Assembly (NCBI GenBank): GCA_020723285.1
Contig: DYJE01000012.1
Coordinates: 55,166-119,165, forward strand
Direction: 5' to 3'
Length of the DNA stretch: 64,000 bases
Source of the DNA: Desulforapulum autotrophicum
GTDB lineage: Bacteria; Desulfobacterota; Desulfobacteria; Desulfobacterales; Desulfolunaceae
Each line of letters begins with the position of its first letter. Within the stretch, counting starts at the first letter, position 1. The position numbers and the translations under genes were made by a program. Below the pieces are notes generated by a model. It ran no database searches. It was not told where the DNA came from and worked only from the letters and a program-made list of their open reading frames with translations. Below are positions 1 through 8,223 of this stretch, in pieces.

Positions 1-60
1 TCGGCTTCTCGGCACGAAAGCCGACAAATTGCCCCCATCCTTATCATGCGACTCCCCATG
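1..60 (-). repeat. Palindromic repeat copy A (REP-like), cut by window edge
   Basis: A stem with arms TCGGCTT (1-7) and AAGCCGAC (18-25) is followed by a flank running to about 52 that closely matches the flank of the copy at 57984-58046 (CCCCATCC, then a TATCATGCGAC-type stretch). Read on the minus strand it has the same order as the copies at 121 and 292: G-rich leader, TTGTCGGCTT, loop, AAGCCGAC. The outer base of the left arm lies outside the window. Confidence 0.7.
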
Positions 61-120
61 CGACGTGCCAATCTCCCATAAAAACAAACACCTCCGCACA
101 TCAACCCTCGCTTCATTTGT

Positions 121-168
121 GGATCGGGCCATTTTGTCGGGTTTGAAGAACCCGACCTGCGATGGGGC
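121..168 (+). repeat. Palindromic repeat copy B
   Basis: The leader GGATCGGGCCATTTTG precedes a perfect stem GTCGGGTT (136-143) / AACCCGAC (149-156) with a 5-nt loop, followed by CTGCGATGGGG. Both arms carry a compensatory change relative to the other copies (GGGTT/AACCC instead of GGCTT/AAGCC), so the base pairing is preserved. Confidence 0.7.
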
Positions 169-291
169 GTCAACAGGTCATTCATTATTCTTCAGCTCCA
201 GGCCTTAGCCTGGGTGGAATCGACAAATGGTAGGTCCACGCACGAAATATTAACGGTCATCCGGACAGAATATAAGGTCTAATCGTTCGAT

Positions 292-336
292 GGATCGGGC
301 CAGTTGTCGGCTTTCGTGCCTCAAGCCGACCTACGG
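292..336 (+). repeat. Palindromic repeat copy C
   Basis: The same leader as copy B (GGATCGGGCCA) precedes the stem GTCGGCTT (306-313) / AAGCCGAC (323-330) and the trailing CTACG. The loop TCGTGCCTC resembles the minus-strand loop of copy A. Confidence 0.7.
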
Positions 337-394
337 CAGACCGGCGATCATCGGTCGTCATCGTGTTTTTCAGGCCAACGTTCATGGTTGGGGT

Positions 395-510
395 CATTCA
401 TGAATGTAGGGGCAGACGATGATCTGCCGGGGAGTCGGGATCTTAACGCGGCTGATGGTGAATGCCATTGGGAATACGGATGTGGGGGGCGGACATTTGG
501 AGTCCGCCCC
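395..510. repeat. Cluster of short hairpins between repeat C and the dehydrogenase gene
   Basis: Three inverted repeats are visible: CATTCATGAATG (395-406, perfect), GGCAGA/TCTGCC (411-428), and GGGGCGGAC/GTCCGCCCC with a 7-nt loop (486-510). The last lies just past the 3' end of the minus-strand dehydrogenase gene and could end its transcript, but it has no T-run. The GTAGGGGCAGA and TCCGCCCC words look like a second dispersed hairpin family. The rest of 1-527 holds no convincing gene. Confidence 0.45.
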
Positions 511-527
511 TTATGTGGAACGCGGGG

Positions 528-1433
528 TTATTTTCCTGAAACGAAGTTTGGCTGAATGTATTCGGGGTTCGGGTAGGAGTAGAAACCTTCGCCGGATTTG
601 AGGCCGAGCTTGCCCTGTTCCACGAATTTTTTAAGGAACGCGGCGTTGGCCCTGGCTTTGGGGCTGTCCAGTTTCTGCGCCCAGTAGTCTGTAATTTTGT
701 AGACCGTATCAAGACCCACGCTGTCCATCAGGCCAAAGGGGCCGATGAACGTGTGCATGACCCCCATCCAGCTTCGGTCGATTTCCTGAATGGACGTGAC
801 GTTTTTAGAGGCAAGACCCAGCGCGGAATCCAGAAGGGCCATGAACATGTTGTTGAACACATAGCCGTTGTGCTCTTTGGTGAGTACGATGGCCACCTGA
901 TCCAGTTTTTCCGCAAAAGCCTTGACCAGGGCCACGGTTTCAGCCGACGTGCCGGGATGGGGCATCACATCCACCACGTTGGTCATGCTGGTGTCGTGGA
1001 AATGAAGGGCGCAGAGCCGGTCGGGACGTCCGGAGTCCCCGGCGAACTGTGACGGAAGAAGGGAGGATGTGTTGGTGGTGAACACGGTGTCCTTGCGGCA
1101 CAGCGCGTCGAACTGGGCGAAGATCCTGCCTTTCAGTTTCGGGTCTTCAGGAACGGATTCGCTGATGATGTCCACGTCTTTCGCGGCGATTTCAGGATCG
1201 GTGGTGGTGCTGATCCGGGCGATGGCCTGATCCGCCTGTTCCTGGGTGTACTGGTTCATCTTCACCATTTTTCCGGCTTTCCGGCCCATGCGTTCCAAGG
1301 CTTTTACGAGAATGTCCTGGTTCAGGTCATAAAGAACCACATCAAACCCTTTCAGCGCGCAAAGCAGTCCGATCTGCTGTCCCATGGTTCCGGAGCCGAG
1401 AATCAGCACCCGGCGGATATCTTCGATCTTCAT
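528..1433 (-). CDS. 3-hydroxyacyl-CoA (3-hydroxybutyryl-CoA) dehydrogenase
   Basis: This is a 301-residue enzyme of the 3-hydroxyacyl-CoA dehydrogenase family, expected to interconvert 3-hydroxyacyl-CoA and 3-ketoacyl-CoA with NAD(P) in beta-oxidation or butyrate-type metabolism. The N-terminal Rossmann motif GSGTMG lies in the first 20 residues, and the mid-protein ALHFHDTS segment sits where the family keeps its catalytic His. The C-terminal half matches the 3HCDH domain (IGPFGLMDSVGLD), and the length is usual for the stand-alone enzyme. I chose the ATG at 1433 because GGGGGAAG precedes it at good spacing; an upstream in-frame ATG at 1454 would add seven residues and loses that site. It is monocistronic and divergent from the flagellar operon. 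A strong sigma-70 promoter lies about 100 bases upstream. Exact substrate chain length cannot be read from the sequence. Confidence 0.9.
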   Translation of the reverse strand: MKIEDIRRVLILGSGTMGQQIGLLCALKGFDVVLYDLNQDILVKALERMGRKAGKMVKMNQYTQEQADQAIARISTTTDPEIAAKDVDIISESVPEDPKLKGRIFAQFDALCRKDTVFTTNTSSLLPSQFAGDSGRPDRLCALHFHDTSMTNVVDVMPHPGTSAETVALVKAFAEKLDQVAIVLTKEHNGYVFNNMFMALLDSALGLASKNVTSIQEIDRSWMGVMHTFIGPFGLMDSVGLDTVYKITDYWAQKLDSPKARANAAFLKKFVEQGKLGLKSGEGFYSYPNPEYIQPNFVSGK

Positions 1434-1531
1434 TCTTACTTCCCCCGTTCTCATGTCGTTAAAAAATTGGTTTTGACGGCGGGTTTTTTGAGATCATTCC
1501 ATGGTTGCGCCGTCACGTTTATTAATGATGG

Positions 1532-1560
1532 ATCTTAGGATTTCAAAATGGGTTTGTCAA
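1532..1560 (-). promoter_or_regulatory. Sigma-70 promoter of the dehydrogenase gene
   Basis: On the minus strand a perfect -35 TTGACA (1560-1555) is followed after exactly 17 bases by TAAGAT (1537-1532), giving a leader of roughly 90 bases before the ATG at 1433. It is the best housekeeping promoter match in the window. Confidence 0.8.
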
Positions 1561-1568
1561 TAAAAATA

Positions 1569-1580
1569 GAACGAGCGTTC
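1569..1580. promoter_or_regulatory. Inverted repeat next to the -35 box, TetR-like operator candidate
   Basis: GAACG-AG-CGTTC is a perfect 5+5 inverted repeat with a 2-base centre, lying 8 bases upstream of the -35 element. Short ACGNNCGT-type palindromes are common operators for TetR-family acyl-CoA regulators. No regulator gene lies nearby, so the assignment is inferred from position and symmetry. Confidence 0.45.
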
Positions 1581-1826
1581 GTATTTTTTAGCATATCGGA
1601 CACCAGGCGGAGGATGGCGGTAACGGTTGCGGCCGTGATTCTTCAGCATGATCCGGTAACGCGGCAATTATTTCCCCGGCATGCAGCCCGTGGCGTCATG
1701 ATTTTGACACGACACAGCGGCACCCGAAGAACCTTTCCATGACAACGGGCGGGACAATTGCAATAACCCTCTGTTTTATTGATACATTTAAAATACATCT
1801 CGCTGCACTGTTTCACGCCATGCCCC

Positions 1827-1844
1827 TTGGCATTCATGTTGCAA
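1827..1844 (+). promoter_or_regulatory. Sigma-54 promoter of the flgF operon
   Basis: TTGGCATTCATGTTGCAA matches the -24/-12 consensus (TGGCA, then TTGCA) with correct spacing between the GG and GC pairs. It lies about 77 bases upstream of the flgF ATG with no gene between. Sigma-54 control of mid-class flagellar genes is established in several proteobacteria. No enhancer site for a FleR/FlgR-type activator could be identified by eye. The rest of the 1434-1920 gap shows no credible gene. Confidence 0.75.
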
Positions 1845-1920
1845 TTTTCTTGGACAAACCCGGTTCCATGCATTCTTTTCCGTGCATGACATAACCCAAC
1901 CCTGTTGAAAGGCTTTATGT

Positions 1921-2598
1921 ATGCTTCTTGAAATGACACGGGCAGCCCAGGCAGGACTCCGGCAGGAACGCCAGTTCGAGGTGATCTCCAACCACCTGGC
2001 CAACACCTCCACCGCAGGGTTCAAAAAGGACGTGCTCTCGTTCGACCAGGTGATGAAAGCCACGATTTCAACGGATTTTTCCGTGGGCGATCCCCAGATC
2101 AGCGGAAACAAACTCGATGTGGCTCTGGGTGAAAAAGGGTTTTTCAAGGTGGAAACCCCCCAGGGCGTCCGCTACACCCGGAACGGCAATTTCTCGCTGA
2201 ACACGGACCGGCAGATCGTCAACGGCATGGGTCAGCTGATTCTGGGTGACGCGGGCCCCGTGACTGTTCCTGGAAATGATATTTTCATCAATGAAAACGG
2301 GGAAATCTTTTCGGATGGCACTCAGGTGGGACGGCTGGCCGTGGCGGATTTCCCGTCCTATACCCAGCTGCTCAAGGAAGGCGACAACAACTACCGGTAT
2401 GACGGCAATCCCCAGGACGAAACCCAGGCCCGTCCGGTGAAGGTGATTCAAGGGGCCATAGAAGGCTCCAACATATCCGTGGTGACGGAAATGACCAAAA
2501 TGATCGAAAGCCACAGAATGTATGAAAGCATCAGCAAGATGATGCGAACCATTGACGAACTGGACGGCGAAGCCACCACCATGGCGTCCGCCGACTGA
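1921..2598 (+). CDS. flgF: Flagellar basal-body rod protein FlgF
   Basis: This 225-residue rod/hook family protein is a building block of the proximal part of the flagellar rod in the periplasm. The N-terminus has the family signature for exported axial proteins (NHLANTSTAGFKKD, about residues 24-37), the centre has the GFFKVETPQGVRYTRNGNF motif, and the C-terminal helix (VTEMTKMIESHRMYES) is the other conserved axial segment. It is shorter than FlgG and precedes it by 28 bases, the usual flgF-flgG order. It is the first gene of the operon behind the sigma-54 promoter. No GGAGG-like site is evident before its ATG, so the exact start is slightly uncertain. It has no signal peptide, as expected for type III export. 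Confidence 0.92.
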   Translation: MLLEMTRAAQAGLRQERQFEVISNHLANTSTAGFKKDVLSFDQVMKATISTDFSVGDPQISGNKLDVALGEKGFFKVETPQGVRYTRNGNFSLNTDRQIVNGMGQLILGDAGPVTVPGNDIFINENGEIFSDGTQVGRLAVADFPSYTQLLKEGDNNYRYDGNPQDETQARPVKVIQGAIEGSNISVVTEMTKMIESHRMYESISKMMRTIDELDGEATTMASAD

Positions 2599-2626
2599 TA
2601 AGGAAGTATAAAAACAGGAGGAAGGT

Positions 2627-3409
2627 ATGATCAGAGGAATTTGGACAGCGGCCACAGGCATGTCAGCCCAGCAACTCGCCGTCGACACGGTGGCGAACAA
2701 CCTCGCAAACGCGAGCACGGCAGGTTTCAAGAAAAGCCGATCCAATTTCGAAGACCTGATGTACCAGACCCAGCTCATCGCCGGGGCCATCACACCGGGC
2801 GGGGGCCAGATCCCTGCGGGCATCCAGGTGGGCATGGGTGTCAGGCCCACCAGTGTCCAGAAAATCTTCACCCAGGGTGATTACGTCCAGACCGGCAACG
2901 ACCTGGACATGGCCATCCAGGGCGACGGTTTTTTCAGGGTGATTCACGGGGACGAGGAACTTTACACCCGTGCGGGAAATTTCACCCTGGACAGTGAAGG
3001 GTTCATCACCAACTCCCAGGGCGACCGTCTTCAGCCTGAAACCGCCATTCCCGAAGGCACCATCCTCGTGACGGTCCAGGCCAACGGACGACTCACGGCC
3101 CACGGGCAGAACGACTCGGTGCTCCTTGAAACGGACATTCCGCTCTACACGTTCATCAACCCGTCGGGGCTTTTCGCAGCTGGCCAGAATCTCCTGAGAC
3201 CCACGGAAGGTTCCGGTGAAGCCATCGAAGGAACTCCGGGTTCCAACGGCGTGGGAACCCTGACCAACCAGACACTGGAAATGTCAAACGTGGATATCGT
3301 TGAAGAAATGGTGGCCATGATCGTAGGCCAGAGGGCTTATGAAGCCAATTCCAAAGCCCTGACCACCGGGGACAGAATGCTTGAAACAGCCACGGGGCTG
3401 AAACGTTAA
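2627..3409 (+). CDS. flgG: Flagellar distal rod protein FlgG
   Basis: At 260 residues this is a standard-length FlgG, which polymerises into the distal rod that passes through the P and L rings. Conserved features are the N-terminal VANNLANASTAGFKKS segment (about 22-37), GFFRVIHGDEELYTRAGNF in the first half, and the C-terminal TLEMSNVDIVEEMVAMI block before GQRAYEANSKA, which is diagnostic of FlgG. An AGGAGGAAGG ribosome site precedes the ATG. It lies between flgF and flgA, 16 bases before the latter. Confidence 0.96.
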   Translation: MIRGIWTAATGMSAQQLAVDTVANNLANASTAGFKKSRSNFEDLMYQTQLIAGAITPGGGQIPAGIQVGMGVRPTSVQKIFTQGDYVQTGNDLDMAIQGDGFFRVIHGDEELYTRAGNFTLDSEGFITNSQGDRLQPETAIPEGTILVTVQANGRLTAHGQNDSVLLETDIPLYTFINPSGLFAAGQNLLRPTEGSGEAIEGTPGSNGVGTLTNQTLEMSNVDIVEEMVAMIVGQRAYEANSKALTTGDRMLETATGLKR

Positions 3410-3425
3410 TCCGGGGTGATGTAAC

Positions 3426-4490
3426 ATGAACACCATGAAAACCGGGCATCCTGACAGATTCTTAAGACATGGAGAAACGTTCAGGCGTTTCCTGACCCTG
3501 ACCGACGAAGACAGACACGTCATTCCCGCCCTCCTTGCCGCTGTTGTTCTGATCGTCCTCTGTTTTCTTCCTTCCCGGAGTTCAGGAGCAACCGACTCGG
3601 AATGCACCGTCACGGTCCGTCCGTTCAGCCTTGTCCCGAACCGGAATATCATTCTGGGGGATGTGGCGGACATTAAGGCTCCGGCCGATGTCCGGGACAG
3701 GCTGTCCGGCATCCGGCTTGGCGCATCCCCGAAACCCGGAAAGCAGAAGAGGATTCCCGGCTCCATGGTGGAGTCGAAAATCCGATCTTTATCACCCACA
3801 ATAAGCAGGGAAACACGTATGACTGTACCCAAAATTTTTGTGGTCGAAAGACCCGGCCAGGAACTCACCGAGCCTGAACTGAAGGCGCTGTTCTATTCAC
3901 ACATTGAAAAAAAGGTCGAAGGCCGCCCCTTCAGGCTGAAAGACGTGAAAATCCGTGGAAACCGGTACATCCCTTTGGGCTCCAAAATTCTGAAGGTGGA
4001 CGACACGTCAGGAACCCTCCCCAAAGGCCGGGTCACTCTGGCCATCCGCGCTGAAGTGGACGGCGATATTTCAGCCCCCATCTATATTTCAGGGTGGGTT
4101 GACCTGTTCGAGGATGTGGTCAGGGCCGGGCGTGACATTCCCAAAGGGGACACCATCCGGCGCGAAGACCTTCGCCTGTTCGAGGCCAACATGTCCAAAA
4201 GCCCGCCGGGACTCATGACCTCGGCGGATCGTGTGGAAGGGTCGGTGGCCCGGTCGCGCATCGGAAAAGGAACCGCCATCCGGGACTCCATGATCGCCGA
4301 AGCCCCGGTGATCCGCAAAGGCGATGTGGTTAAAATCATGGTCAATTCCGGCCCCCTCACCGTGGTGGCCCAGGGCGTCTCACGGGAAGAAGGGCGGATG
4401 GGGCAGCAGATCATGGTCCAGAACATCCGCTCCAACAAGAACATCCCGGCCAGGGTGGTGGGACCCGGTGCCGTGGAGGTCCTGTTCTGA
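3426..4490 (+). CDS. flgA: Flagella basal-body P-ring formation protein FlgA
   Basis: This 354-residue protein is a long version of FlgA, the periplasmic chaperone needed to assemble the P ring of FlgI. A cytoplasmic head of about 35 residues precedes a membrane-spanning or signal segment (ALLAAVVLIVLCFLP). The C-terminal third holds the SAF-like fold: AGRDIPKGDTIRREDL, GSVARSRIGKGTAIRDSM, and a final VIRKGDVVKIMVNSG. Placement between flgG and flgHI fits its role. A GGGGTGATGTAAC leader offers a ribosome site. The long N-terminal head is unusual compared with short enterobacterial FlgA, but extended forms are common in this lineage. Confidence 0.9.
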   Translation: MNTMKTGHPDRFLRHGETFRRFLTLTDEDRHVIPALLAAVVLIVLCFLPSRSSGATDSECTVTVRPFSLVPNRNIILGDVADIKAPADVRDRLSGIRLGASPKPGKQKRIPGSMVESKIRSLSPTISRETRMTVPKIFVVERPGQELTEPELKALFYSHIEKKVEGRPFRLKDVKIRGNRYIPLGSKILKVDDTSGTLPKGRVTLAIRAEVDGDISAPIYISGWVDLFEDVVRAGRDIPKGDTIRREDLRLFEANMSKSPPGLMTSADRVEGSVARSRIGKGTAIRDSMIAEAPVIRKGDVVKIMVNSGPLTVVAQGVSREEGRMGQQIMVQNIRSNKNIPARVVGPGAVEVLF

Positions 4491-4530
4491 TGCAAGATGC
4501 ACTGTCGTCAGAGGACCTGTGGAGGTTAAT

Positions 4531-5241
4531 ATGAAACAGATAAGGCTTTTAACGGCCATCGTTCCCGGAATCTTCATTCTTTCCTCATGCGCCGGTTTCT
4601 CTCCGGCGGTTTCCGTAACGCCCTCTCCGGCTTTCCAGACCGAACCGGCTGTCGCGCCGTTTGTCAAGCCGCCTCTGCCTTCGGAGGGTTCTCTCTGGAC
4701 CGAAGCGTCCCCCACCCTTTTTTCCGATATCAAGGCCCGGCAGGTGGGTGACACGGTCATCGTGGACATCGTGGAAAACACCTCGTCCAGCCTGGACGCC
4801 ACCACGGAAACCGGCAAGGACACCAGCATGGACGCCGGAGTATCAGAATTTTTCGGAGCCATGACCAAGCTGCTCCGGCATCATCCGGACCTCGATTCCA
4901 CCGGCAAACTCATCGGAGCCTCGGTGGCCAACAGTTTCAAGGGTGACGGAAAAAGCAACCGAAAAGGTCAGGTCACCGCCACCATCGCGGCGCGGGTTCT
5001 TGAAGTGTTCCCCAACAGAAACATCGCCATCTGGGGCCGCAGGGAAATGAAGGTCAACAACGAAACCCAGTATATCACCGTTTCAGGCATCATCCGCCAG
5101 GGAGACATCGACTCCATGAACCATGTGGCGTCCACGTATCTGGCCGACGCCCGGATCGAGTACTCCGGAAAAGGCGTCATTGCCGACAAGCAGAAGGTGG
5201 GCTGGCTGACCCGGATTTTCGACCATGTCTGGCCGTTCTGA
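4531..5241 (+). CDS. flgH: Flagellar L-ring lipoprotein FlgH
   Basis: This 236-residue lipoprotein forms the outer-membrane L ring of the flagellar bushing. A typical lipoprotein signal is present (IFILSSCAG, Cys about residue 19). The conserved core includes SLWTEASPTLFSDIKARQVGD, then DTVIVDIVE, and later NRNIAIWGRREMKVNNETQ and ITVSGIIRQGDI, all diagnostic of FlgH. The start at 4531 is set by GGAGG at 4521 and by the signal sequence that follows; the reading frame is open further upstream inside flgA, but that part is not protein-like. Its end overlaps the upstream open frame of flgI. Confidence 0.95.
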   Translation: MKQIRLLTAIVPGIFILSSCAGFSPAVSVTPSPAFQTEPAVAPFVKPPLPSEGSLWTEASPTLFSDIKARQVGDTVIVDIVENTSSSLDATTETGKDTSMDAGVSEFFGAMTKLLRHHPDLDSTGKLIGASVANSFKGDGKSNRKGQVTATIAARVLEVFPNRNIAIWGRREMKVNNETQYITVSGIIRQGDIDSMNHVASTYLADARIEYSGKGVIADKQKVGWLTRIFDHVWPF

Positions 5242-5263
5242 CCCAACGATTGAGGGGTGCGAT

Positions 5264-6370
5264 ATGAAACACAGCGGCATAATGAAACCACCGGCCATGA
5301 CGATGCTTGTCATCGCCATTCTTTTTCTTTGCTCGATACCGTCAGAGGCCGTCCGCATCAAGGACATCGCCGCCATCAAAGGTGTGCGTTCAAACCAGCT
5401 TCTGGGTTATGGCCTGGTGGTGGGGCTCAACGGAACCGGCGACAAATCGGGCACCGCGTTCACCATGCAGTCCCTGGGCAACATGATCGAGCACATGGGG
5501 GTCCACGTAAACCCCTCGAACCTGAAACCGAAAAACGTGGCAGCGGTGATGATCACCGCTGAAATGCCTGCGTTTTCACGCATCGGCAGCAAAATGGACA
5601 TCATGGTGTCATCCATGGGCGACGCCAAAAGTCTGGTGGGCGGCACCCTTCTCCTGACACCGTTAAGGGGCGTCGACGGCAATGTCTACGCTCTGGCCCA
5701 GGGGGCTGTGGCCATCGGCGGAGCCGGAGGAAACGGAACCACCAAAAACCATCTGCTGGTGGGGCGGATCGCCGGAGGGGCCACCGTTGAAAAAGAGCTT
5801 GCAAGCACTTTCAACGACAAGGAAGAACTTGTGATGTCCCTTTACAACCCGGATTTCACCACAGTGAACCGCATCGCGAATTCCATCAACCGGCAATCGA
5901 AAAAGAAAGTGGCCCAGGCCGTGGATTCAGGGGCTTTAAGGATCACTGTCCCCGATGCCATGAAAGGACGTGTCACGGAATTCATCGCCGGAATCGAAGG
6001 GATTTCCATCACCCCGGACAGCATCGCCAAAGTGGTGGTCAATGAAAAAACCGGCACCATCATCATCGGTGAAAACGTCAGTATTTCGACGGTGGCGGTG
6101 TCCCACGGCAACCTCACCATCACCATCCGCGACACCAAGGAGGTTTCCCAGCCAGCCCCCCTGTCCGGCGGTGAAACCAAAGTGACCAGCAGCAAGGCAA
6201 CGTCCATGGAAGAAGAAAAAGCACGGGTGATGGTCCTTGCCAAAGGAGCCACCATCAAGGATCTGGTCAAGGCCCTCAACGCCATCGGCGTCACGCCCAG
6301 GGACCTGATCAGCATTTTTCAGACCATCCGGGCCGCCGGAGCCCTTCAGGCCGAACTGGAGATCATCTGA
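5264..6370 (+). CDS. flgI: Flagellar P-ring protein FlgI
   Basis: FlgI polymerises into the periplasmic P ring around the rod. The 368-residue product has a signal peptide (MLVIAILFLCSIPSEA) followed by the hallmark RIKDIAAIKGVRSNQLLGYG and GLVVGLNGTGDKSGTAFT segments. The C-terminal part shows INEKTG-like VVNEKTGTIIIGENV and a final GVTPRDLISIFQTIRAAGAL, as in the family. GAGGGG at 5252 supports the ATG at 5264 rather than the one at 5225 inside flgH. Its TGA overlaps the next ATG by one base, so flgI and the following gene are probably translationally coupled. Confidence 0.96.
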   Translation: MKHSGIMKPPAMTMLVIAILFLCSIPSEAVRIKDIAAIKGVRSNQLLGYGLVVGLNGTGDKSGTAFTMQSLGNMIEHMGVHVNPSNLKPKNVAAVMITAEMPAFSRIGSKMDIMVSSMGDAKSLVGGTLLLTPLRGVDGNVYALAQGAVAIGGAGGNGTTKNHLLVGRIAGGATVEKELASTFNDKEELVMSLYNPDFTTVNRIANSINRQSKKKVAQAVDSGALRITVPDAMKGRVTEFIAGIEGISITPDSIAKVVVNEKTGTIIIGENVSISTVAVSHGNLTITIRDTKEVSQPAPLSGGETKVTSSKATSMEEEKARVMVLAKGATIKDLVKALNAIGVTPRDLISIFQTIRAAGALQAELEII

Positions 6371-6711
6371 TGGATAAAATCCGAACCGAAACGACGCCCA
6401 TCCTTTTGAACCGTCTCAACGCTGAAAACGGCAAAGACGCCAAGCTGAAAAAAGCCTGCCAGGATTTCGAGGCGATCTTCACCTCGTTCATGCTGAAAAC
6501 CATGCGAAACACCATTCCCAAAGACAGCGAAGGGGCCAGCGGAAACCAGCGCGAAATCTTTGAATCCATGTTCGACCAGGCCCTCACCACCCAGATCAGC
6601 CGTTCCGACAAAGCCATGGGCATCGGTGAAGCCCTTTACCGGGATCTTACAAAAAAAATGCAGCCCGTGAAAAACAACGGCGACCCCCAGCATATCCCGA
6701 AGCTCAAATAG
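6370..6711 (+). CDS. flgJ: Rod-binding protein, FlgJ N-terminal domain only
   Basis: This 113-residue protein matches only the rod-capping N-terminal half of FlgJ: KKACQDFEAIFTSFMLKTMR and a C-terminal segment around MFDQALTTQISRSDKAMGIGEAL. The C-terminal peptidoglycan hydrolase domain of enteric FlgJ is absent, which is normal for many non-enteric bacteria, where a separate hydrolase does that job. It is the last gene of the operon and starts within the flgI stop codon. It ends two bases before the convergent solute-binding protein gene, and no terminator hairpin was seen between them. Confidence 0.88.
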   Translation: MDKIRTETTPILLNRLNAENGKDAKLKKACQDFEAIFTSFMLKTMRNTIPKDSEGASGNQREIFESMFDQALTTQISRSDKAMGIGEALYRDLTKKMQPVKNNGDPQHIPKLK

Positions 6712-6712
6712 C

Positions 6713-7516
6713 TCAACGTGCCGAACCGGTTTTTTTATGACCGTCACGGCCTTCCCATTTCATGATGATTTTCTTGAATTCCCCTTTTTTGTCCAGATCG
6801 GCGTAAGCCTTTTTCAGTTTTTCAAGGGTGGCGGGGTTTGTCAGCCTGCTGACACCGAAATAAACCGGGTCTGCCTTGAAAAATGGCAGGCTGATCATGG
6901 TGATGTCTTTGTAAAAGCTGTCCGTCCTTACCCGGTATCCCCCCAGAACACTGTCGCCGATACATCCGGTCAACCCTCCGGCCTTGACGCTTTTAAGATT
7001 GGTGTCGATCCGTGAAACAGCGATGAAATGCCGCTTGAATTCCGGGTCCTTTTTCAAGCGCCCGTTGAATTCAGCTGTGTAGAAATAATTCTGATGGACA
7101 CCGAACAGGTAGCCCTCCTTCGTAAAATCATCCAGCGATTTGATGGTTATTCCTGAATTTTCTCTGCGGACAAACAGAGCGTATCGCTGATACGTCGAAA
7201 CCCCCAGAAAATAGGTAAACGCTTCGCGTTCCCGGGTTTTCGACAGGGTCATCAGAATATCCAGCTTGCCATGTTTCAGCATTTCAAGCGCCCTGTTCCA
7301 GGGATAAAGGGTGAATTCTGCCCGAAATCCCGCCTTTGTCACCAGGGCATTGGCCAGATCGATTTCAAGGCCGGTCAAATGACCTTTGCCGTCATCGATG
7401 GTGAATGGAACCGCCGGATAAGTACAGACCGTCAAACAACCGGGTTCTGAAAAAGAAACGGACGAAAACGCAAACACGGACAATAAAAACGGAACAAAAA
7501 CTTTTAAAAATCTCAT
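6713..7516 (-). CDS. Periplasmic solute-binding protein, amino-acid type (SBP_bac_3)
   Basis: This 267-residue protein belongs to the extracellular solute-binding family 3, which captures amino acids or similar small solutes for ABC transporters or feeds them to sensor proteins. It starts with a signal peptide (FVPFLLSVFAFSSVSFS). The mature start has the family pattern TVCTYPAVPFTIDDGKGHLT, then GLEIDLANAL, a LKHGKLDILMTLSKTREREA segment, and a C-terminal LKKAYADLDKKGEFKKI helix. No ABC permease or ATPase gene is adjacent, so it may be an orphan binding protein or serve a system elsewhere. It converges with the flagellar operon. Confidence 0.85.
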   Translation of the reverse strand: MRFLKVFVPFLLSVFAFSSVSFSEPGCLTVCTYPAVPFTIDDGKGHLTGLEIDLANALVTKAGFRAEFTLYPWNRALEMLKHGKLDILMTLSKTREREAFTYFLGVSTYQRYALFVRRENSGITIKSLDDFTKEGYLFGVHQNYFYTAEFNGRLKKDPEFKRHFIAVSRIDTNLKSVKAGGLTGCIGDSVLGGYRVRTDSFYKDITMISLPFFKADPVYFGVSRLTNPATLEKLKKAYADLDKKGEFKKIIMKWEGRDGHKKTGSAR

Positions 7517-8223
7517 AATTCCAATACGTCAGACCCAGCTGAAAAACTGTTTTCAATAGAGTGATTGAAAATATCCATGACGGATGTGCGATCATTCTCA
7601 ACCATGGGCACCAGCACCTGTGTTCATCCGACGGCCTCCTTATTTCAGGAATCCAAATCATGTGTGATGAGCGTCAACGGAATTCCCGGTTCTCCTGATT
7701 TCTGGATTGTACATGGTCTTTTCATTTCAAAGTGTCAAGCATAATGATAGGGCCAAATATCCTCGCCCCCACCCAGCTCCTTTAGAAACCGGAAAATTCA
7801 GTCCACATCCTTTTTTTCCCCGGAAGCATCTCAGGACGGGAATTCCTATAAAAACAGTCGGAAAACAACCGCGATAAGGCATTGAGCAAGATAAAAATTT
7901 TTACTGGACAAGCAATTATCAATCCGTTATGGATCATCTACTTAAAATGATTAATGGTGGTGCGCGCGGACTCAGTCTATGGGGGGCCAAGCCCGGTTCA
8001 TTAATCGCGACAATTTCGAATCCTTCGGACAGGAATCTTCTGTGCATTCCACTATCTGACCTGTCTTTTCTGGCTCCCTTTGCAATTATGAAAAAGAGGA
8101 TTTATGGTAGGGCTTTCAGTGATCCGATCAGACTTCTCACAAGGTCCATCTTGCCATTTCAATACCCTGAGTTACTTAAATGAATATCAAAATAAATGAT
8201 TATTGGATTACTGAGAGGAACCA
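7517..8223. other. Intergenic region, left boundary of the defence island
   Basis: About 700 bases lie between the solute-binding protein gene and the STAND gene. From roughly 7740 the DNA becomes AT-richer and keeps this character into the next gene. An 84-codon open frame at 7929-8183 has no ribosome site and no recognisable protein character. No integrase, attachment-site tRNA or direct repeat was found. Confidence 0.5.

Noticed and set aside
1..168. A CRISPR array
   Set aside because: The repeats are few, palindromic, in both orientations and unevenly spaced, without unique spacers of constant size or cas genes.
304..712. Short open frames in the left intergenic region and the end of the dehydrogenase gene
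   Set aside because: They run through repeats and hairpins or oppose the dehydrogenase.
1548..2147. Short open frames between the dehydrogenase and flgF genes
   Set aside because: They overlap the sigma-70 and sigma-54 promoters and show no protein signature.
2068..2871. A minus-strand open frame across flgF and flgG
   Set aside because: The plus strand encodes clear flagellar rod proteins; the reverse frame has no domain.
7929..8183. An 84-codon open frame upstream of the STAND gene
   Set aside because: It has no ribosome site, no recognisable domain and an unusual composition; the DNA is AT-rich flank.
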